A stretch of 34,027 nt of DNA from Pseudomonadota bacterium (GCA_021815905.1 JAKAZP010000001.1:1-34027), one strand, 5' to 3'. Shown: positions 1 to 8,451, counted from the first letter of the stretch. A program made the numbers and translations. The notes: a model not told the origin generated them from the sequence alone.

Positions 1-184
1 CCTGACGCAGGCCGGCCTCGATCTGCGCGCCCACCTGCTGTCGATCGAGCGCGCGCTCGTGCAGCAGGCGCTCGATCGCGCCAACGGCACGGTCGCGCAC
101 GCCGCGCGGCTTCTCAACCTGCGCCGCACGACGCTCGTCGAGAAGCTGCGCAAGCTCGGCATCGAGGCGGCGACGGAAGTTTGA
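1..184 (+). CDS. fleQ: FleQ/FlrA-type flagellar master activator, C-terminal fragment
   Basis: The left edge cuts this gene. The reading frame beginning at base 2 gives the last 60 residues before the TGA at 182-184. They form a Fis-type helix-turn-helix: an alpha-helical lead-in (SIERALVQQALDRANG) followed by VAHAARLLNLRRTTLVEKLRKLG, close to the end of FleQ/FlrA-class sigma-54 activators. FleQ is known to drive class II flagellar sigma-54 promoters and in Pseudomonas also responds to c-di-GMP and FleN. The AAA+ and N-terminal domains lie outside the window, so the FleQ name rests on the HTH sequence and on its place just upstream of a second sigma-54 activator and fliE, as in pseudomonads. 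Another NtrC-family regulator cannot be excluded from this tail alone. Confidence 0.75.
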   Translation, partial: LTQAGLDLRAHLLSIERALVQQALDRANGTVAHAARLLNLRRTTLVEKLRKLGIEAATEV

Positions 185-190
185 CGCCTC

Positions 191-210
191 GGCGGCGGAT
201 TCCTGCCGCC
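191..210 (+). other. Small hairpin after the fleQ stop
   Basis: GGCGGC at 191-196 pairs with GCCGCC at 205-210 around an 8-base loop, 7 bases after the stop codon. No T-run follows, so it is at best a weak terminator or 3'-end stabiliser between fleQ and the next promoter. Confidence 0.35.
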
Positions 211-248
211 AACGTGACGGCGTTCACGCTTTACGCCCGGTTTGCGCC

Positions 249-264
249 CGGCACGCCTTTTGCA
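249..264 (+). promoter_or_regulatory. Sigma-54 (-24/-12) promoter of the fleR/flrC-like gene
   Basis: CGGCACGCCTTTTGCA matches TGGCACG-N4-TTGCA at every defined base except the first. The invariant GG (250-251) and GC (262-263) are separated by exactly 10 bases. The start of transcription would fall near 275, about 30 bases before the ATG at 306. FleQ-type activators act on such promoters, and the fleQ end lies immediately upstream. The transcript would read through into fliE and the genes after it. Confidence 0.85.
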
Positions 265-296
265 CCTTACCTCACCACGAAGCGGCCCCGTATGTG

Positions 297-301
297 GGAG
301 G
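297..301 (+). promoter_or_regulatory. Ribosome binding site deciding the start at 306
   Basis: GGAGG lies 4 bases before the ATG at 306. The upstream in-frame GTG at 294 overlaps the approach to this site and has no site of its own, so 306 is preferred. Confidence 0.6.
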
Positions 302-305
302 TTGG

Positions 306-1349
306 ATGTTCGATACTGACGAAACACCGTTGGCGTGCCCCGCCGGCGATGAGCCCTGCGCCCGGCGCGCCGTCTGCGATCCGGTAGCCCTCGCGCCGAG
401 CTCCCAGCGCCTCATCGAGCTCTCGCGCCGCGTCGCACTGAGCGATTGCACGGTGCTGGTGGTCGGTGAATCCGGCACCGGCAAGGAAGTCCTCGCCCGC
501 TACATTCATCGGCGCTCCCCGCGCGCCGCGCGGCCCCTCGTTGCGGTCAACTGCGCCGCCATCCCGGAGACCATGTTGGAAGCGATGCTGTTCGGCTACG
601 AGCGCGGCAGCTTCACCGGGGCCCATGCCTCCCATGCCGGGAAGTTCGAGCAGGCCCAGGGCGGCACACTGCTGCTCGATGAGGTGACCGAGATGCCCCT
701 GGGCCTGCAGGCGAAGCTCCTGCGCGTCCTGCAGGAGCGGGAAGTCGAGCGCTTGGGCGGCCGAATGCCCGTGAGCCTCGATGTGCGCGTCATCGCCACC
801 ACCAACCGGCGGCTGCGCGAGGAAGTCGCCGCCGGCCGCTTTCGCGAGGATCTCTATTACCGCCTGAACGTGTTCCCGCTCGCCATCGCGCCGCTGCGGC
901 TGCGGCGGGACGATGTGCTGCCGCTGGCCATGCAACTGCTGACCGCGCGCTGCCGGCCGGGCGAGCCGATCCCGGCGCTCAGCGCCGAGGCCGCCCATCT
1001 GCTCCTGACCTATCCCTGGCCCGGCAACGTGCGTGAGCTCGACAACCTCCTGCAGCGCGCGCTGATTCTGCTCGCGGGGCCGGTGATCCGGCCCGAGCAC
1101 ATCCAGTTCGAGCTCGCCAACGAAGCGCTGCAGTCCCCGGCCGGCGCGAGCCCCGAGGACATCCGCTGCGCCGCCAGCTCTCTTGCCGGCTCTCTGGTGC
1201 AGGCGGAGCGCGATCTGATCCTCGATGCGCTGCGCAGCCACCAGGGCAGCCGCCGCGAAGCGGCTGTGCGCCTCGGGATCAGCCCGCGAACGCTGCGCTA
1301 CAAGCTCGCGCGCCTGCGCGAGGCCGGCATCGACGTGCCGGCGGCGTGA
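306..1349 (+). CDS. FleR/FlrC-like sigma-54 activator lacking a receiver domain
   Basis: The 347-residue protein has only an AAA+ sigma-54-interaction domain and a Fis-type DNA-binding domain. Visible motifs are Walker A GESGTGKE (54-61), the sigma-54 contact loop GSFTGA (101-106, a variant of GAFTGA), Walker B GGTLLLDE (119-126), the R-finger region RFREDLYYRL (178-187), YPWPGNVREL (236-245), and a C-terminal HTH (about 300-341). FleR/FlrC proteins are usually about 450-480 residues with an N-terminal phospho-receiver domain and are driven by the kinase FleS/FlrB. Here only about 35 residues precede the AAA+ domain and no kinase gene lies between fleQ and this gene. The position directly before fliE supports the FleR/FlrC relationship. 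Activity is presumably set by expression or by partner proteins rather than phosphorylation (inference). It likely controls hook, late basal-body or flagellin promoters elsewhere. Confidence 0.85.
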   Translation: MFDTDETPLACPAGDEPCARRAVCDPVALAPSSQRLIELSRRVALSDCTVLVVGESGTGKEVLARYIHRRSPRAARPLVAVNCAAIPETMLEAMLFGYERGSFTGAHASHAGKFEQAQGGTLLLDEVTEMPLGLQAKLLRVLQEREVERLGGRMPVSLDVRVIATTNRRLREEVAAGRFREDLYYRLNVFPLAIAPLRLRRDDVLPLAMQLLTARCRPGEPIPALSAEAAHLLLTYPWPGNVRELDNLLQRALILLAGPVIRPEHIQFELANEALQSPAGASPEDIRCAASSLAGSLVQAERDLILDALRSHQGSRREAAVRLGISPRTLRYKLARLREAGIDVPAA

Positions 1350-1359
1350 GGACAGCATC

Positions 1360-1686
1360 ATGAGCCAGATGGAAATCGATCGGGTACTCGCCCAGATCCG
1401 CACCCTCTCGACCCAGCTGAACCCCGGCGCGACGCAGCCTGCGGCCGCCAAGGGCGGCGGACCGAGCGAGTTCGCCACTCTCCTGCGCCAGGGCATCGAT
1501 CAGGTGAACCAGAGCCAGCAGAGCGCCAACCAGCTCGCCGACGCCTTCGCCCGCGGCGCGCCCGGCGTCGAGCTGCCGCAGGTGATGGTGCAGATGGAAA
1601 AGGCGAGCGTGTCCTTTCGGGCGCTGACCGAGGTGCGCAACCGCCTCATCAGCGCCTACCAGGACATCATGAACATGCAGATGTAA
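1360..1686 (+). CDS. fliE: Flagellar hook-basal body protein FliE
   Basis: FliE is a small export substrate at the junction between the MS ring and the proximal rod. The 108-residue product has the usual family length and the conserved C-terminus EVRNRLISAYQDIMNMQM (91-108), with the VQMEKASVSFRAL helix just before it. The start at 1360 is chosen because GAGGA at 1348-1352 lies 7 bases upstream; the frame stays open further upstream, but that part overlaps the preceding gene and has no FliE-like sequence. It begins 10 bases after the sigma-54 activator, so the two are probably co-transcribed. Confidence 0.95.
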   Translation: MSQMEIDRVLAQIRTLSTQLNPGATQPAAAKGGGPSEFATLLRQGIDQVNQSQQSANQLADAFARGAPGVELPQVMVQMEKASVSFRALTEVRNRLISAYQDIMNMQM

Positions 1687-1709
1687 CGAGACGGATGTAA
1701 CCGCAGATC

Positions 1710-3476
1710 ATGGCTGCCGATTCCGCCACCCTTTCCAATAGCCTCGCCAACAGCCCCGGCGGCCCTCCGGCGCCCCTGTCGGGGCTGCCGGCGAGCCTGC
1801 GCCCGCTGCTGCTGCTCATCGGCATCGCCGCCGCCGTCGCCGCCGGTGTCTGGATCGTGCTCTGGTCGCGCACTCCGGCCTACAGCCTGCTCTACGCGAA
1901 CCTCTCGCCGCAGGACGAGGCCCAGGTCGCGCAGGCGCTCGATGCGGCGCAGATTCCTTACAAACTCGACTCCGGCGCCAACGGCATCGAGGTTCCGGCC
2001 GAGCGCCTGAACGAGGCGCGCCTGAAGCTCGCCGGCCAGGGCGTCACGGACAGCGACAGCTTCGCCGCCCTGGAGAAGAGCTCCGGCTTCGGCGTCAGCC
2101 AGTTCATGGAGGACGTGCGCTACCAGCATGCTCTGGACATGGAGCTGGCGCGCACCATCGCGAGCCTGCAGCCGATCGCGGGCGCCCGCGTCAATCTGGC
2201 CGAGCCGCGCCAGTCGGTCTTCGTCAGCGACAACCGCAGCGCGAGCGCCTCGGTGTTCGTGCAATTGAAGCCCGGAGCGACACTGGATCCGGAGCAGGTG
2301 CAGGCCATCGTCAACCTGGTGGCCTCGAGCGTGCCGGATCTCTCGCCGAAGAGCGTCACGGTCGTCGATCAGCATGGGAACCTGCTTTCCTCGCCCGACA
2401 GTCACGACCCGTACGCCATGGACGAGCGTCAATACGACATCGTCCATCGGCTGGAGCGCGACTATGCGCGGCGCATCGAGACACTCCTCACGCCTCTCGT
2501 CGGACCCGGACTGGTGCACGCGAAGGTGGTCGCCGAGCTCAACATGGCCGTGAAGGAGCAGGCCAAGGAGCTCTACACTCCGAACAGCCAGATCGTCCGC
2601 AGCGAGCACATCTCGCAGCAGACCGCGGGCGGCGCCGGTGGCGGCGGCGTGCCGGGGTCCCTCTCCAATGAGCCTCCGGCCCCCGGCGTGATCGTGCCGC
2701 CCTCTGCCGCCAAGGCGGGCCAGAAGGGCGCTCCCGCCGCCGGCTCGGGCCAGAGTGCGTCGCAGAATGGCAGCACGGCGCCCGCACCCGCCGCGGCGGC
2801 CGCCGCGGGCACGCCGGCGACGGAGCCCGTCCCCGGGAGCATGGGCGCCGGCGGTAACACGCTCTCCAGCGACATCACTCGCAACTACGAGATCGACCGC
2901 ACGCTCGATTACTCCAACAGCCCCGCCGGCACGATCCGGCGCCTGACGGTGGCCGTGCTGATCGGCGATCGCACCATCACCAGCCCTGACGGCAAGACGA
3001 AGAAGGAGCCGCTGAGTGCGCAGGAAATGGCGCGCGTCACTCAGCTCGTCAAGGATGCGGTGGGTTTCGACGCCGCCCGCGGTGACAACGTCAGCGTGGT
3101 GAACGCCTCGTTCGACACCTCCAGCACCCCCGCTGCCGCGAACGGCGGCTTCCAGTCGCCGCCTCTCTGGCAGAGCCCCTTCGTCTGGAGCCTGCTGCGC
3201 ATCGTCGCCGGCCTCGTGGTGGTGCTCGTGCTGGTCCTTTCGGTGCTGCGCCCGCTCGTGCGCACGCTCATCACGCCGATGCGTCTCGGGGCGGCCGGTC
3301 CGCCATCCCTGCCGGGCGGGGCCGCCGTGACGGCCGCCCTGCCCACGGCCCAGAAGGAGGCGGTCGTGAGCGCCCTGACCCATGAGCAGCAGCTCACTCA
3401 GGCGCGCACGCTCGTGACCCAGGACCCCAAGCGAGTCGCCCAGGTGGTGCGCGGCTGGGTAGGCAACGATGAGTGA
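1710..3476 (+). CDS. fliF: Flagellar MS-ring protein FliF
   Basis: The 588-residue protein forms the MS ring in the inner membrane, the base on which the rotor and export gate assemble. It has transmembrane segment 1 at about 32-52 (RPLLLLIGIAAAVAAGVWIV), ring-building YscJ/FliF periplasmic domains, a second transmembrane segment near 491-515, and a cytoplasmic tail ending RVAQVVRGWVGNDE. This tail carries the V-V-R-x-W-V pattern by which FliF binds FliG. Residues about 305-385 are a Gly/Ala/Pro/Ser-rich, presumably disordered insertion in the periplasmic part. Length is normal for the family (about 550-590). The last 8 bases overlap fliG, which suggests coupled translation of the two interacting partners. 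Confidence 0.97.
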   Translation: MAADSATLSNSLANSPGGPPAPLSGLPASLRPLLLLIGIAAAVAAGVWIVLWSRTPAYSLLYANLSPQDEAQVAQALDAAQIPYKLDSGANGIEVPAERLNEARLKLAGQGVTDSDSFAALEKSSGFGVSQFMEDVRYQHALDMELARTIASLQPIAGARVNLAEPRQSVFVSDNRSASASVFVQLKPGATLDPEQVQAIVNLVASSVPDLSPKSVTVVDQHGNLLSSPDSHDPYAMDERQYDIVHRLERDYARRIETLLTPLVGPGLVHAKVVAELNMAVKEQAKELYTPNSQIVRSEHISQQTAGGAGGGGVPGSLSNEPPAPGVIVPPSAAKAGQKGAPAAGSGQSASQNGSTAPAPAAAAAAGTPATEPVPGSMGAGGNTLSSDITRNYEIDRTLDYSNSPAGTIRRLTVAVLIGDRTITSPDGKTKKEPLSAQEMARVTQLVKDAVGFDAARGDNVSVVNASFDTSSTPAAANGGFQSPPLWQSPFVWSLLRIVAGLVVVLVLVLSVLRPLVRTLITPMRLGAAGPPSLPGGAAVTAALPTAQKEAVVSALTHEQQLTQARTLVTQDPKRVAQVVRGWVGNDE

Positions 3477-4488
3477 TCGTCCCGACCGGCGTGAGGCCGC
3501 CCGCAGCGGCACCGAGCGCGCCGCCATTCTGCTGCTGACCCTCGGAGAGAGCGAGGCGGCGCAGGTGCTCAAGCACATGGGCGCGAAGGAGGTGCAGCGC
3601 ATCGGCACCGCGATGGCCAAGCTCGCCAATGTCTCGCGTGAGGACGTGCAGAATGTCGTCTCCGATTTCTCGCTGACGGTCGAGAGCCAGACCTCGGTCG
3701 GCGTCGGCGCGGATGAGTTCCTGCGCAAGGTGCTGGTCGACGCCCTCGGGCAGGACAAGGCCGCGAGCATCATCGACCGGATCAACATCGGGCGCTCGAC
3801 CAAGGGACTCGATGCGCTGAAATGGATGGACGCGCGCGCCGTCTCCGAGCTCGTGCGGCTCGAGCACCCGCAGATCATCGCCATCGTGCTCGCCTATCTG
3901 GATGCGGACCAGGCGGCCGAGGTGCTCGGGAACCTGCCCGCCAACGTGCGCCCGGATGTCATCGCCCGCATCGCCACGCTCGATGGGGTCCAGCCGAGCG
4001 CCCTCACCGAGCTGGATGACATCATCGAGAAGCAGTTCGCCGGCAAGACTTCCGGCAAGACCTCGGGTCTGGGAGGAGCGAAAGCGGCCGCCGAGATCAT
4101 CAACTTCCTCGAGCCGAGCCAGGAGAGCGCGCTCATGGAGCAGATCGAGAAGACCGACGAGGCCCTCGCCGCGCGCATCCAGGATCTGGTCTTCATCTTC
4201 GACAACCTGATCGACGTCGACGATCGCGGCATGCAGGAGCTGTTGCGCCAGGTGCCGGCGGAGCGGCTGCTGCTCGCCCTGAAGGGCGCCGAGGATGCGT
4301 TGAAGGAGAAGATCTTCAAGAACATGTCGCAGCGGGCCGCGGAGATGCTGCGCGATGACCTGGAGGCGAAAGGCCCGGTGCGACTCTCGGAGGTCGAGGC
4401 CGCGCAGAAGGAGATCCTGCAGATCGCCCGCAAGCTCGCCGAGGCCGGCACGATCTCCTTGGGCGGCAAGGGCGAGGAGTATGTCTGA
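3469..4488 (+). CDS. fliG: Flagellar motor switch protein FliG
   Basis: FliG sits on the cytoplasmic face of the MS ring, binds FliF and FliM, and carries the charged helix that meets the stator. The 339-residue length is typical. The N-terminal FliF-binding domain opens with RAAILLLTLGESEAAQVLKHM. The middle domain has the signature RLEHPQIIAIVLAYL (E-H-P-Q motif, about residue 131). The C-terminal torque domain contains VFIFDNLIDVDDRGMQELL and ALKGAEDALKEKIFKNMS with the expected Arg/Asp/Glu residues. It overlaps fliF by 8 bases upstream and fliH by 8 bases downstream. Confidence 0.97.
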   Translation: MSDRPDRREAARSGTERAAILLLTLGESEAAQVLKHMGAKEVQRIGTAMAKLANVSREDVQNVVSDFSLTVESQTSVGVGADEFLRKVLVDALGQDKAASIIDRINIGRSTKGLDALKWMDARAVSELVRLEHPQIIAIVLAYLDADQAAEVLGNLPANVRPDVIARIATLDGVQPSALTELDDIIEKQFAGKTSGKTSGLGGAKAAAEIINFLEPSQESALMEQIEKTDEALAARIQDLVFIFDNLIDVDDRGMQELLRQVPAERLLLALKGAEDALKEKIFKNMSQRAAEMLRDDLEAKGPVRLSEVEAAQKEILQIARKLAEAGTISLGGKGEEYV

Positions 4489-5122
4489 GGCCCGTGTCCC
4501 GCCGGCGATCGAGCGCTGGCGTCTGCCGGAAGTCGACGGTCCCATCATCGGCCGCTCGCGCGAGGAGCGCCGGGCCGCGGCGGCCGAGGAGTCGGCGCGG
4601 CTCGCCCGGCAGACGGCCGAGGCGCGCGGCTACGAGGCCGGGATGGCACGCGCACGCGCCGAGACGGGCACGCGGCTCGCAGCGCTCGAGGAGCGCGTGA
4701 AGCGTCTCGATGCGGCGCTGCAGCTCATCGGCCGGCCGCTCGAGCAGCTCGATACCGATATCGAAGGCGAGCTCGCGCAGCTGGCGCTGGCGGTAGGCAA
4801 GCATCTCGCCCGGCGGGAGCTGCGCATCGAGCCTGCCCAGGTGATCGCCATCCTGCGCGAGTCCCTGGCGCTCCTTCCGGCCGCGGCGCGCGAGGTGCGC
4901 GTGCACTTGCATCCGGAGGACGCGGCGACGATCCGGGAGCACCTGACCGCCCCGGCGACCGAGCGGGCATGGACGATCGTCGAAGACCCGACGCTGTCCC
5001 GCGGCGGGTGCGTCGTTCACAACCAGTCATCGCGCATCGACGCGAGGCTCGAAGCGCGGATCGCGGCCGTGGCCGCCAGTGTGCTCGGCGATGAGCGCTG
5101 CGCCCCGCGGGAGGCGCAATGA
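4481..5122 (+). CDS. fliH: Flagellar export ATPase regulator FliH
   Basis: FliH holds the FliI ATPase in check and docks it to the export gate and C-ring. The 213-residue product begins [20 protein letters not shown] and then has a long charged, Ala/Arg/Glu-rich helix (about 25-85), with [29 protein letters not shown] heptad character, followed by the conserved C-terminal domain ([26 protein letters not shown] ... [21 protein letters not shown], described here in parts). The ATG at 4481 overlaps the end of fliG by 8 bases, the same geometry as fliF-fliG. The frame is open further upstream, but that part lies within fliG. Unusually, 136 bases separate it from fliI, which in most clusters overlaps or abuts fliH. 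Confidence 0.9.
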   Translation: MSEARVPPAIERWRLPEVDGPIIGRSREERRAAAAEESARLARQTAEARGYEAGMARARAETGTRLAALEERVKRLDAALQLIGRPLEQLDTDIEGELAQLALAVGKHLARRELRIEPAQVIAILRESLALLPAAAREVRVHLHPEDAATIREHLTAPATERAWTIVEDPTLSRGGCVVHNQSSRIDARLEARIAAVAASVLGDERCAPREAQ

Positions 5123-5258
5123 CAAAATCCTCTGCAGCGCTTTTACCCGGCGCGTCCATACTCCTCGGCCCTGCGGGGCCGCCCGGCGGAGCCGGGCGTT
5201 CAAAATCCGCTCCAACGGATTTTGTGGACGGCGACAGCCGGCCCGAAGGGATCGTCCG
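5123..5258. repeat. Palindromic intergenic repeat between fliH and fliI
   Basis: This 136-base gap carries at least three hairpins in tandem: GGCCC/GGGCC (5167-5171 with 5176-5180), CGCCCGGC/GCCGGGCG (5180-5187 with 5191-5198, loop GGA; base 5180 is shared with the preceding hairpin) and CAAAATCCG/CGGATTTTG (5201-5209 with 5216-5224). The 8-mer CAAAATCC also occurs at 5123-5130, right after the fliH stop, so the element may be bounded by a CAAAATCC direct copy. The A/T-rich arms contrast with the GC-rich surroundings. It looks like a dispersed repetitive extragenic palindrome that has landed in the fli operon. The repeat is predicted from structure; copies elsewhere in the genome cannot be seen here. 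Confidence 0.7.
5245..5251 (+). promoter_or_regulatory. Ribosome binding site deciding the fliI start
   Basis: GAAGGGA lies 7 bases before the GTG at 5259. It is the only good site in the open stretch from 5079 to 5259 and so places the fliI start after the palindromic repeat. Confidence 0.7.
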
Positions 5259-6671
5259 GTGAGTGTCGACTCGCCAACGCGGGCCTCGGAGGGCGCAGGG
5301 ACGGGGCCTCGCGACACGGCTCTCGATCTGACCCGCGGCGCCACCTGGCGCCGCGGACTGCAGCGCCGGGTCCGGGCGGTGCAGGAGACCGAGCCTCCGC
5401 CGGTCGAGGGCTCGCTCACCCGCATGGTCGGCCTGACGCTCGAGGCCGCGGGCTGCCAGGCGTCGGTCGGCGATTACTGTGATGTCATAGCCGGCGACGG
5501 CTCGCGGACAGTGACGGAAGTGGTCGGCTTCTCCGGTGACCGGCTGTATCTGATGCCTTCGGGCGATGCTCATGGTCTCGGACCCAACGCGCGCGTCATT
5601 CCCCGTCAGCGCGCGGGGACCGTCCGGGTCGGACCCGAGCTCCTCGGCCGCATCGTGGACGGCAATGCGCAGCCGCTCGATGAGCTCGGCCCGCTTGCCT
5701 GCGGCGCATCCGTGCGCCTGACGGGCCGGCCGATCAATCCCCTCTCGCGCCATCCCATCAGCGAGCCGCTCGACGTGGGCGTGCGCTGCATCAACTCCCT
5801 CCTCACCATTGGGCGCGGGCAGCGCGTGGGACTCTTTGCCGGCAGCGGCGTCGGCAAGAGCGTTCTGCTCGGAATGATGGCGCGCTATACCAGCGCGGAT
5901 GTGATCGTGGTCGGACTGATCGGAGAGCGCGGCCGCGAGGTGAAGGAGTTCGTCGAGCGGATCCTCGGCCCTGAGGACCGTGCCCGGGCGGTCGTCGTCG
6001 CCACGCCCGCGGATCATCCGCCGCTGATGCGCCTGCATGGAGCGTGGCTCGCCACTGCGATCGCGGAGTATTTCCGCGACCGCGGCCAGAGCGTCCTGTT
6101 GCTGATGGACTCCCTCACTCGTTTCGCCCAGGCGCAGCGCGAGATCGCGCTCGCCATCGGCGAGGCGCCGGCCACCAAGGGCTATCCGCCGTCGGTGTTT
6201 GCGAGGTTGCCGCAGCTCGTCGAGCGTGCCGGCAACGGCGCCACGGGCGCAGGCTCGATCACCGCGTTCTACACCGTTCTCACCGAGGGCGATGATCAGC
6301 AGGATCCGATCGCGGACGCCGCCCGCGCGATCCTCGACGGCCACATCGTCCTCTCGCGGCGGATCGCCGAGAGCGGCCATTTCCCGGCGATCGACGTCGA
6401 AGCCTCCATCAGCCGCGTGATGCAGGAGATCGCCTCGGGCCCGCACCTTTCGGCCGCGCGCCAGTTCCGCCAGACACTCTCGACCTATCAGCAGCATCGC
6501 GATCTCATCGCGATCGGTGCGTACCAGCGCGGCAGCGATCCGCGCGTGGATCAGGCGCTCGCGCTCTGGCCGCGCATGCAGCGCTTCCTGCAGCAGGACA
6601 TGCGCGAGCAGGTCAACCTCGCGGCGAGCCTCGCCGCCCTCAATGAAGTTCTCTCCGAGCCCAACAAATGA
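5259..6671 (+). CDS. fliI: Flagellar type III export ATPase FliI
   Basis: FliI is the hexameric F1-beta-like ATPase that unfolds and feeds export substrates to the flagellar gate. From the GTG at 5259 the product has 470 residues. It has the N-terminal barrel ([19 protein letters not shown], 49-67), Walker A GSGVGKS (195-201), the catalytic GERGREV (222-228), Walker [11 protein letters not shown] (279-288) and the family signature [16 protein letters not shown] (305-320). The frame is open back to 5079, but those codons run through the fliH end and a palindromic repeat and give no FliI-like sequence, while the GTG has a good binding site. Its stop overlaps the fliJ start (ATGA). Confidence 0.95.
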   Translation: MSVDSPTRASEGAGTGPRDTALDLTRGATWRRGLQRRVRAVQETEPPPVEGSLTRMVGLTLEAAGCQASVGDYCDVIAGDGSRTVTEVVGFSGDRLYLMPSGDAHGLGPNARVIPRQRAGTVRVGPELLGRIVDGNAQPLDELGPLACGASVRLTGRPINPLSRHPISEPLDVGVRCINSLLTIGRGQRVGLFAGSGVGKSVLLGMMARYTSADVIVVGLIGERGREVKEFVERILGPEDRARAVVVATPADHPPLMRLHGAWLATAIAEYFRDRGQSVLLLMDSLTRFAQAQREIALAIGEAPATKGYPPSVFARLPQLVERAGNGATGAGSITAFYTVLTEGDDQQDPIADAARAILDGHIVLSRRIAESGHFPAIDVEASISRVMQEIASGPHLSAARQFRQTLSTYQQHRDLIAIGAYQRGSDPRVDQALALWPRMQRFLQQDMREQVNLAASLAALNEVLSEPNK

Positions 6672-7123
6672 AGAAAACTGAGCGAATCGACATGGTGCGC
6701 CGCGTCGTCGACGACCTCGAGCGGCGCAAGGCGGAAACGCTGGCCGCCTGCGAGAAGAACGTGGCCGCCGCGCAAGCGAAGCTCGAGGAGCTGGAGACCT
6801 ACCGCGCGGCCTACCTGCGGGAGTTCACGCGCCGCGCCGGATCCGGCATGAGCGGCGCCGGGGCCCGTGAGTATCAGCTATTCCTCACCCGCCTCGATGA
6901 AGCCCTGCGCCAGCAGGTGCAGATCCTCGCGCAGGTCCGCCTGCAGCGCAGCACCGACCTCGAGAGCTGGCGCACCGCGGCGCGGCGGGCGGCGGCCGTC
7001 GGCAATCTCGCCAGCCACTGGCAGGCGCAGGAGCGGGTGGCCGCCGACAGGATCGAGCAGAAGGAGAGCGACGAGCGCTCGCAGCAGCTCTGGTCGCGCC
7101 GGCCCCCGGCTCATGGCGGCTGA
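6668..7123 (+). CDS. fliJ: Flagellar export chaperone-escort FliJ
   Basis: FliJ is a small coiled-coil protein that inserts into the FliI hexamer (like the gamma subunit of F1) and helps recycle chaperones. The 151-residue product is almost entirely charged helix, as expected: [19 protein letters not shown], then ARVRLQ-like repeats through [18 protein letters not shown] and a basic/acidic tail. It starts within the fliI stop (ATGA, 6668-6671) and overlaps fliK by 11 bases. Sequence conservation in this family is low, so the assignment rests on position, length and coiled-coil character. Confidence 0.85.
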   Translation: MKKTERIDMVRRVVDDLERRKAETLAACEKNVAAAQAKLEELETYRAAYLREFTRRAGSGMSGAGAREYQLFLTRLDEALRQQVQILAQVRLQRSTDLESWRTAARRAAAVGNLASHWQAQERVAADRIEQKESDERSQQLWSRRPPAHGG

Positions 7124-8414
7124 TTCCATGATGTCCCTACCCTCCCTTCCGGGGGCCGCCCCGGCGGCATCGTCCGGCTCGGGATCCGCTCTCGGAGCCC
7201 TCGGCGCGAGCCCTTCCCCGCACGTGGGGCCGAGCGCGCAGAACGCCGATCGCCCCCCGGCCGCCAACGCCTCCGCCCAGCAGACGGCGCAGTCCCCGGC
7301 CGACGGCTCGTCCGCAGCACAAAGCCCGGGCGGCGCAAGCTCGGATTCGTCCGGCTCGAAGTCCCCGGGCAACACCGGCTCGGCGCAGCGCGGCGGCAGG
7401 GGCCGCGGCTCGAGCGCCGCGCAGCGCACGGGGCGGAACGCTGGCGCCAACTCCTCGGGGGCGGCCTCGGCCACGAGCGCCTCAAAACCGGCCGCCGGCC
7501 AGGATGGCTTTTCCGCTGCGCTCGCCCAATCGCTCGCCGCGGCTCCGGCGGACCCCGCCGCGACGCCGGCCACGGCTGCAAAGGCGGGCACCGATGCCGG
7601 CAAGGACCCGCCGAGCGCGCACTCCACGAAGCACTCCGCAGCCGATCCGGTCTCGAGCGCCCTGGCGCTGCTCGAGCACGCCCTCGCCGGCGCGCTCTTC
7701 GGCGCCCCATCGAGCCCCGCGGCCGCTGCGGCCTCTGCTGCCTCCGCGGCGAGCACCGGCGGCACTTCGGGGTCCAATGGTCAGTCGGCCCCCCTCATCA
7801 AAGGCGCCGCGGCGCTCGAGGCCCAACTCGCCCTGAAGCTCCCCGCGGATGCGAGATCCGGCAGCTCGGGAGCCGCCGCGGCGGCCGGCCAGCCCTCCGT
7901 GGCAAGCACCGCCGCCGCGGCCCTCACGGCCGCTCAGTTGACGGCCGGCTCGCATCTTGGCTTGCAGCAGGCGAAGCCCGATCCCATGCCCATGGCGCTC
8001 AGCGCGCCGGTCGGCTCGAACGCCTGGAACGACGAGCTCGGCGGCAGACTCACGTGGATGGCGCAGCAGGGTATCGAGTCCGCTTCCCTGCAGCTGTCAC
8101 CCGAGCACCTCGGCCCGGTGCAGGTGAGCATCTCCGTGCACAATGGACAGGCGAGCGTCTGGTTCGGCGCGGCACAGCCGGATACCCGCACGGCGCTGCA
8201 GCAATCGCTGCCGCAGCTGCGACTGCTCTTTGCCAACCAGGGACTCACGCTGGCGGATGCCGGCGTCTCTCGCGAGCCGCCCCGGGGCCAGAGCCAGAGA
8301 AGCGCTCCACGGGGCGCGGCACCGGTCGCATCGATCGGGGCCGCGAGCTCCGACAGCGCGGCGGGCGTCGCCATGGCAGCCGCAGGCCTCGGCCTGGTCG
8401 ACACTTACGCCTGA
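7113..8414 (+). CDS. fliK: Flagellar hook-length control protein FliK
   Basis: FliK is the secreted molecular ruler that measures the hook and switches export specificity through FlhB. The 433-residue product has a long low-complexity Ala/Ser/Gly/Pro-rich N-terminal two thirds (about 1-285). The conserved C-terminal domain follows: WNDELGGRLTWMAQQGIESA, LQLSPEHLGPVQVSISVHN, and LPQLRLLFANQGLTLADAGV. The L-x-P-x-x-L-G-x-V-x-V core is the FliK C-terminal signature. The start at 7113 (MAADSMMSL) overlaps fliJ by 11 bases; ATGs at 7128 and 7131 are also possible since no clear binding site decides. After its stop comes a 180-base gap with a sigma-54 promoter. Confidence 0.9.
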   Translation: MAADSMMSLPSLPGAAPAASSGSGSALGALGASPSPHVGPSAQNADRPPAANASAQQTAQSPADGSSAAQSPGGASSDSSGSKSPGNTGSAQRGGRGRGSSAAQRTGRNAGANSSGAASATSASKPAAGQDGFSAALAQSLAAAPADPAATPATAAKAGTDAGKDPPSAHSTKHSAADPVSSALALLEHALAGALFGAPSSPAAAAASAASAASTGGTSGSNGQSAPLIKGAAALEAQLALKLPADARSGSSGAAAAAGQPSVASTAAAALTAAQLTAGSHLGLQQAKPDPMPMALSAPVGSNAWNDELGGRLTWMAQQGIESASLQLSPEHLGPVQVSISVHNGQASVWFGAAQPDTRTALQQSLPQLRLLFANQGLTLADAGVSREPPRGQSQRSAPRGAAPVASIGAASSDSAAGVAMAAAGLGLVDTYA

Positions 8415-8428
8415 CACCGCCAAGAAAC

Positions 8429-8451
8429 CGTCGCCCCTCCCGACTGCGACG
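8429..8451 (+). other. Weak hairpin after fliK
   Basis: CGTCGC (8429-8434) pairs with GCGACG (8446-8451) across an 11-base loop. No T-run follows. It may mark the end of the fliE-fliK transcript but is not a convincing intrinsic terminator. Confidence 0.25.

Noticed and set aside
5079..5258. Longer FliI start upstream of the palindromic repeat
   Set aside because: The extra residues are encoded by the fliH end and the repeat and do not resemble FliI; the GTG at 5259 has a good ribosome binding site.
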